Source of the DNA: Zasmidium citrigriseum
Taxonomy: Eukaryota; Ascomycota; Dothideomycetes; Mycosphaerellales; Mycosphaerellaceae
Direction of reading: 5' to 3'
NCBI GenBank assembly: GCA_002786025.1
Contig: NHNW01000003.1
Coordinates: 620,001 to 684,000 of the forward strand
DNA length: 64,000 nt
The notes under the pieces were generated by a model that did no database searches, was not told the DNA's origin, and worked only from the letters and a program-made list of their open reading frames with translations. Position numbers and translations under genes: made by a program. Below are positions 62,301 to 64,000 of the stretch, piece by piece. The stretch's first letter is position 1, and every line of letters starts with the position of its first letter.

Positions 62301-63385
62301 ACCACATGATTGAAGACCAAGAAGCCAAATCCCTGAGATCGGTTCTGAAGTCCAGCACACTGTACGCCGCATCGCAGAGTCTGATGTTCTTGTGCATCGC
62401 CCTGGGATTCTGGTACGGTGGCCAGCTCATCGGCAGCCGCGAGTACAACATGTTCCAGTTCTTCCTCTGCTTCTCTGCCGTCATCTTCGGCGCCCAAGCA
62501 GCAGGCACCATCTTCAGTTTCGCCCCAGACATGGGCAAAGCCAAACATGCCGCTTCAGAAATGAAGACCATGTTCGAGATCAAACCCGAAATCGACACTT
62601 GGAGCACAGAAGGCGAAATGATTGACACCATGCGCGGCGACATCGAATTCCGCGACGTCCACTTCCGCTACCCAACCCGCCCCGAACAACCTGTCCTCCG
62701 CGGTCTCGATCTCGAGGTCCGCCCAGGCCAATACGTCGCTCTGGTCGGCGCCTCCGGCTGCGGCAAATCCACCACCATCGCCATGCTCGAACGCTTCTAC
62801 AACCCCCTCGTCGGCGGCATATACGTCGACGGCAAAGAAATCTCCTCCTTGAACGTCAACTCCTACCGCAACCACATCGCCCTCGTCTCCCAAGAACCCA
62901 CCCTCTACCAAGGCACCATCCGCGAAAACATCCTCCTAGGCGCCGACAGACAAGATGCCGACGTCCCCGAAGAAGCCATCATCCAAGCTTGCCGCGACGC
63001 CAACATCTACGACTTCATCATGTCGCTCCCTGAAGGCTTCGACACCGTCGTCGGCAGCAAAGGCAGCATGTTGTCGGGTGGCCAGAAACAGCGCGTCGCC
63101 ATCGCGAGGGCTTTGTTGCGGGATCCGAAGATTTTGCTGCTGGATGAGGCGACTAGTGCGTTGGACTCTGAGTCGGAGAAGGTTGTTCAAGCCGCTCTGG
63201 ATAAGGCTGCGAAGGGACGAACTACAATTGCGGTTGCGCATCGGTTGAGTACGATTCAGAAGGCGGATATGATCTACGTATTCGATCAAGGACGAATCGT
63301 TGAGAGCGGAACGCATCAAGAGCTCATTGCTGTCAAGGGACGATACTTTGAGTTGGTGAATTTGCAGAGTTTGGGGAGGAATTGA
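59363..63385 (+). CDS. Full-length ABCB-type multidrug exporter (P-glycoprotein/Pmd1-like)
   Basis: Intron-free, 1340 residues from the ATG at 59363 (context CCACCATGG); an ATG 39 codons upstream is in frame but in weaker context. The order is TMD1-NBD1-TMD2-NBD2. NBD1: Walker A GASGSGKST (~467), LSGGQKQRIAIARA (~579), Walker B ILLLDEATSALD. NBD2: Walker A GASGCGKST (~1129), LSGGQKQRVAIARA, ILLLDEATSALD and the H-loop VAHRLS. All catalytic motifs are canonical, so both sites should hydrolyse ATP. A charged linker (KREEEIEMLDDEKDG) joins the halves. It should export drugs, lipids or toxins at the plasma membrane; the substrate is unknown and no metabolite cluster is seen nearby. Confidence 0.95.
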   Translation: MAVDAEKKDLSETSSNDELAMADVEKTALGQTPFPTTAPNEPAPPIQRLDSRLPEKKDEEKENDAFAHLPEHEASILRRQLEIPPIKVTYRSLYRYATTWDIWIMVISAICAIAGGAALPLMTIVFGNLAGNFQDFFQGADSIIDQFPSIVAHNTLYFVYLGIGEFVVTYISTVGFIYTGEHIAGKIRQQYLASILRQNIGYFDKLGAGEITTRITADTNLVQDGISEKVGLTLTAIATFVAAYVIGYIKYWKLTLILTSTIVAIFLTMGALGQFIVKWNKKSLQAYAEGGTIAEEVISSIRNAIAFGTQDKLAKEYDKHLAIAERSGFQMKAMTGSMIGFLMCYVYLTYALAFWLGSRYLTDGETTLQDVLTILLSIMIGAFALGNVAPNIQAFTTSMAAAAKIYATIDRVSPLDPTNDEGEKLDNLEGTVELRNIKHIYPSRPEVCVMENVDLVVPAGKTTALVGASGSGKSTIVGLVERFYDPVGGEVLLDGIPIKDLNLRWLRQQVSLVSQEPTLFATTIAGNIAHGLIGTDHEHQSEEKVRDLVENAARMANAHDFISALPEGYETNVGERGFLLSGGQKQRIAIARAIVSDPKILLLDEATSALDTKSEGVVQAALDKAARGRTTIVIAHRLSTIKDADNIVVMSQGRIVEQGNHNDLLERKAAYYNLVEAQRIAAETEQKREEEIEMLDDEKDGNILERTASEKMDEYEADPNDLELGRSKSVVSASSKALANRRQEEESKYSLWTLIKLVVSFNKTEWHYMLLALAFAIVCGAGNPVQAVFFAKSISTLALPPPFYDRLRSDASFWSWMYFMLAIVQLIAYIVQGVAFAYCSEKLVHRARDRSFRVMLRQDIAFFDREENSAGALTSFLSTETTHLAGMSGVTLGTILLVTTTLVVGFTISLAIGWKLALVCIATVPVVLACGFFRFWILARFQARAKKAYEKSASYACEATSAIRTVASLTREDDVWQHYHHMIEDQEAKSLRSVLKSSTLYAASQSLMFLCIALGFWYGGQLIGSREYNMFQFFLCFSAVIFGAQAAGTIFSFAPDMGKAKHAASEMKTMFEIKPEIDTWSTEGEMIDTMRGDIEFRDVHFRYPTRPEQPVLRGLDLEVRPGQYVALVGASGCGKSTTIAMLERFYNPLVGGIYVDGKEISSLNVNSYRNHIALVSQEPTLYQGTIRENILLGADRQDADVPEEAIIQACRDANIYDFIMSLPEGFDTVVGSKGSMLSGGQKQRVAIARALLRDPKILLLDEATSALDSESEKVVQAALDKAAKGRTTIAVAHRLSTIQKADMIYVFDQGRIVESGTHQELIAVKGRYFELVNLQSLGRN

Positions 63386-63855
63386 ACAGTCTGCTTTACG
63401 ACAGGGTGAGGCTGCATAGTCTTTTGGTTTGTACTTTGCATAGAAGCGATGGCGTTATTGGGTAGATTGATGGGCGTTTTTCTAGATACCAGAGCCTATT
63501 GATGAGGCTTGTATACGCCGCTCAAGCGGAGAGGAAGATGATATGAGTACGGCAGCATATACACACAACTTTTCAGAGACAACCACAATCACTCCTTCCT
63601 TCTTTGCCTCGCGACGCTGAGATGGGTTCCAGGGCACTGAACGTCCCCCGCCTCCATTGTACTTTCCCCGCCCCGGATGGAACGGATCGTCGCTGCAGGA
63701 ACAAGTTCGCCATGGAGGTCCTGCGTCCGGAGAAATCGAGCTCGGTGGATTACATCGCGAGGGAGGGCTATTGATATAAGGTACGATCGCCAAGAGCCAG
63801 CCCCATAGGTGAGCTCCTAGTCCTCTGATCTCCACTCACTGTGCTGACTTCTAAT
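63386..63855. promoter_or_regulatory. Intergenic region upstream of the partial secreted glycosidase-like gene
   Basis: 470 bases. A TATA-like gatataag lies at 63770-63778, about 80 bases before the ATG at 63856. No other gene seen. Confidence 0.4.
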
Positions 63856-64000
63856 ATGACGCTGCGTTTACTATCCGCCTTGCTGCTGTCGACAGCGACG
63901 GCACAAAGCTGCTGGCGAGGCGTCGAATGCAACGGTCCCACAGAAGCAGCATTCCGTGGGCCGTGGGAGAAGAACATCTATGCTCCATCATCTCGCACCG
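63856..64000 (+). CDS. 5' part of a secreted protein, probably a GH78-like (alpha-L-rhamnosidase family) glycosidase; cut by window edge
   Basis: The visible 48 residues start with a signal peptide (MTLRLLSALLLSTATA) and continue QSCWRGVECNGPTEAAFRGP-WEKNIYAPSSRT. A Cys-Trp-Arg opening, GPTxAAF and PWxxxxYAPSSR near the mature start is, as I recall, typical of fungal proteins annotated as GH78 rhamnosidases or six-hairpin glycosidases. No catalytic region is in the window, so the assignment rests on the N-terminus alone. Confidence 0.55.
   Translation, partial: MTLRLLSALLLSTATAQSCWRGVECNGPTEAAFRGPWEKNIYAPSSRT

Overview
This is nuclear DNA of a filamentous ascomycete. Genes run on both strands, most coding regions are broken by 48-72 base introns with fungal GT...CTAAC/CTGAC...AG signals, and the families present are fungal: HET-NACHT receptor, Zn2Cys6 regulator, ascomycete-type laccase, GMC and BBE secreted oxidases, an AAT amino-acid permease. 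A CpA/TpG-depleted, AT-rich island is the typical mark of repeat-induced point mutation (RIP). A dothideomycete is my inference from gene style only; no species is claimed. Exon coordinates below are my own reconstructions from splice sites and frame continuity; I could not run similarity searches.

Layout. 0-8.6 kb: NAD(P)-binding protein, two SANT/Myb-like small proteins, an S9-family peptidase, and a sucrose-transporter-like MFS gene. This stretch also holds two gene relics (1146-1320 and 6576-6755). 9.7-15 kb: archaemetzincin-like peptidase, FAD-linked D-2-hydroxyacid dehydrogenase, Rrp15-like ribosome biogenesis factor, and a Ca3427-like binding protein, arranged as tightly packed convergent and divergent pairs. 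15.16-17.89 kb: an inserted element with hAT-like terminal inverted repeats and a perfect 8-base target duplication; its core is saturated with RIP. 18.2-20.1 kb: two tandem BTB/POZ genes, the first broken by one TAG codon. 20.4-24.7 kb: two secreted flavoenzymes (GMC and BBE type). 25.2-30.7 kb: a HET-NACHT nonself-recognition protein and an MFS transporter.

31-33.4 kb: gene-poor DNA with one doubtful ORF and a satellite-like tract. 33.5-41 kb: Gfo/Idh/MocA oxidoreductase, laccase, a small secreted protein, and a ten-exon amino-acid permease that has an 11-base exon and a GC-AG intron. 41.6-42.1 kb: two tandem tRNA-like Pol III units with a long structured insert where the anticodon arm should be. 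42.7-55.4 kb: mostly housekeeping genes (Pom34-like nucleoporin, degenerate AMP-binding protein, C2H2 factor, peptidyl-tRNA hydrolase, MOSC protein, Zn2Cys6 factor, Kin17). 55.8-64 kb: a secreted four-module PAN-type protein, a full-length ABCB exporter and the start of a secreted, probably GH78-like, protein cut by the window edge.

How the genes relate: I see no PKS, NRPS or terpene core enzyme, so this is not a recognisable secondary-metabolite cluster. The secretome portion (laccase, GMC, BBE, PAN protein, small secreted protein, GH78-like) fits life on plant or lignocellulosic material. The most unusual items are the tRNA-like pair, the hAT-like element whose ends escaped RIP, and the BTB pair with a RIP-type nonsense change.
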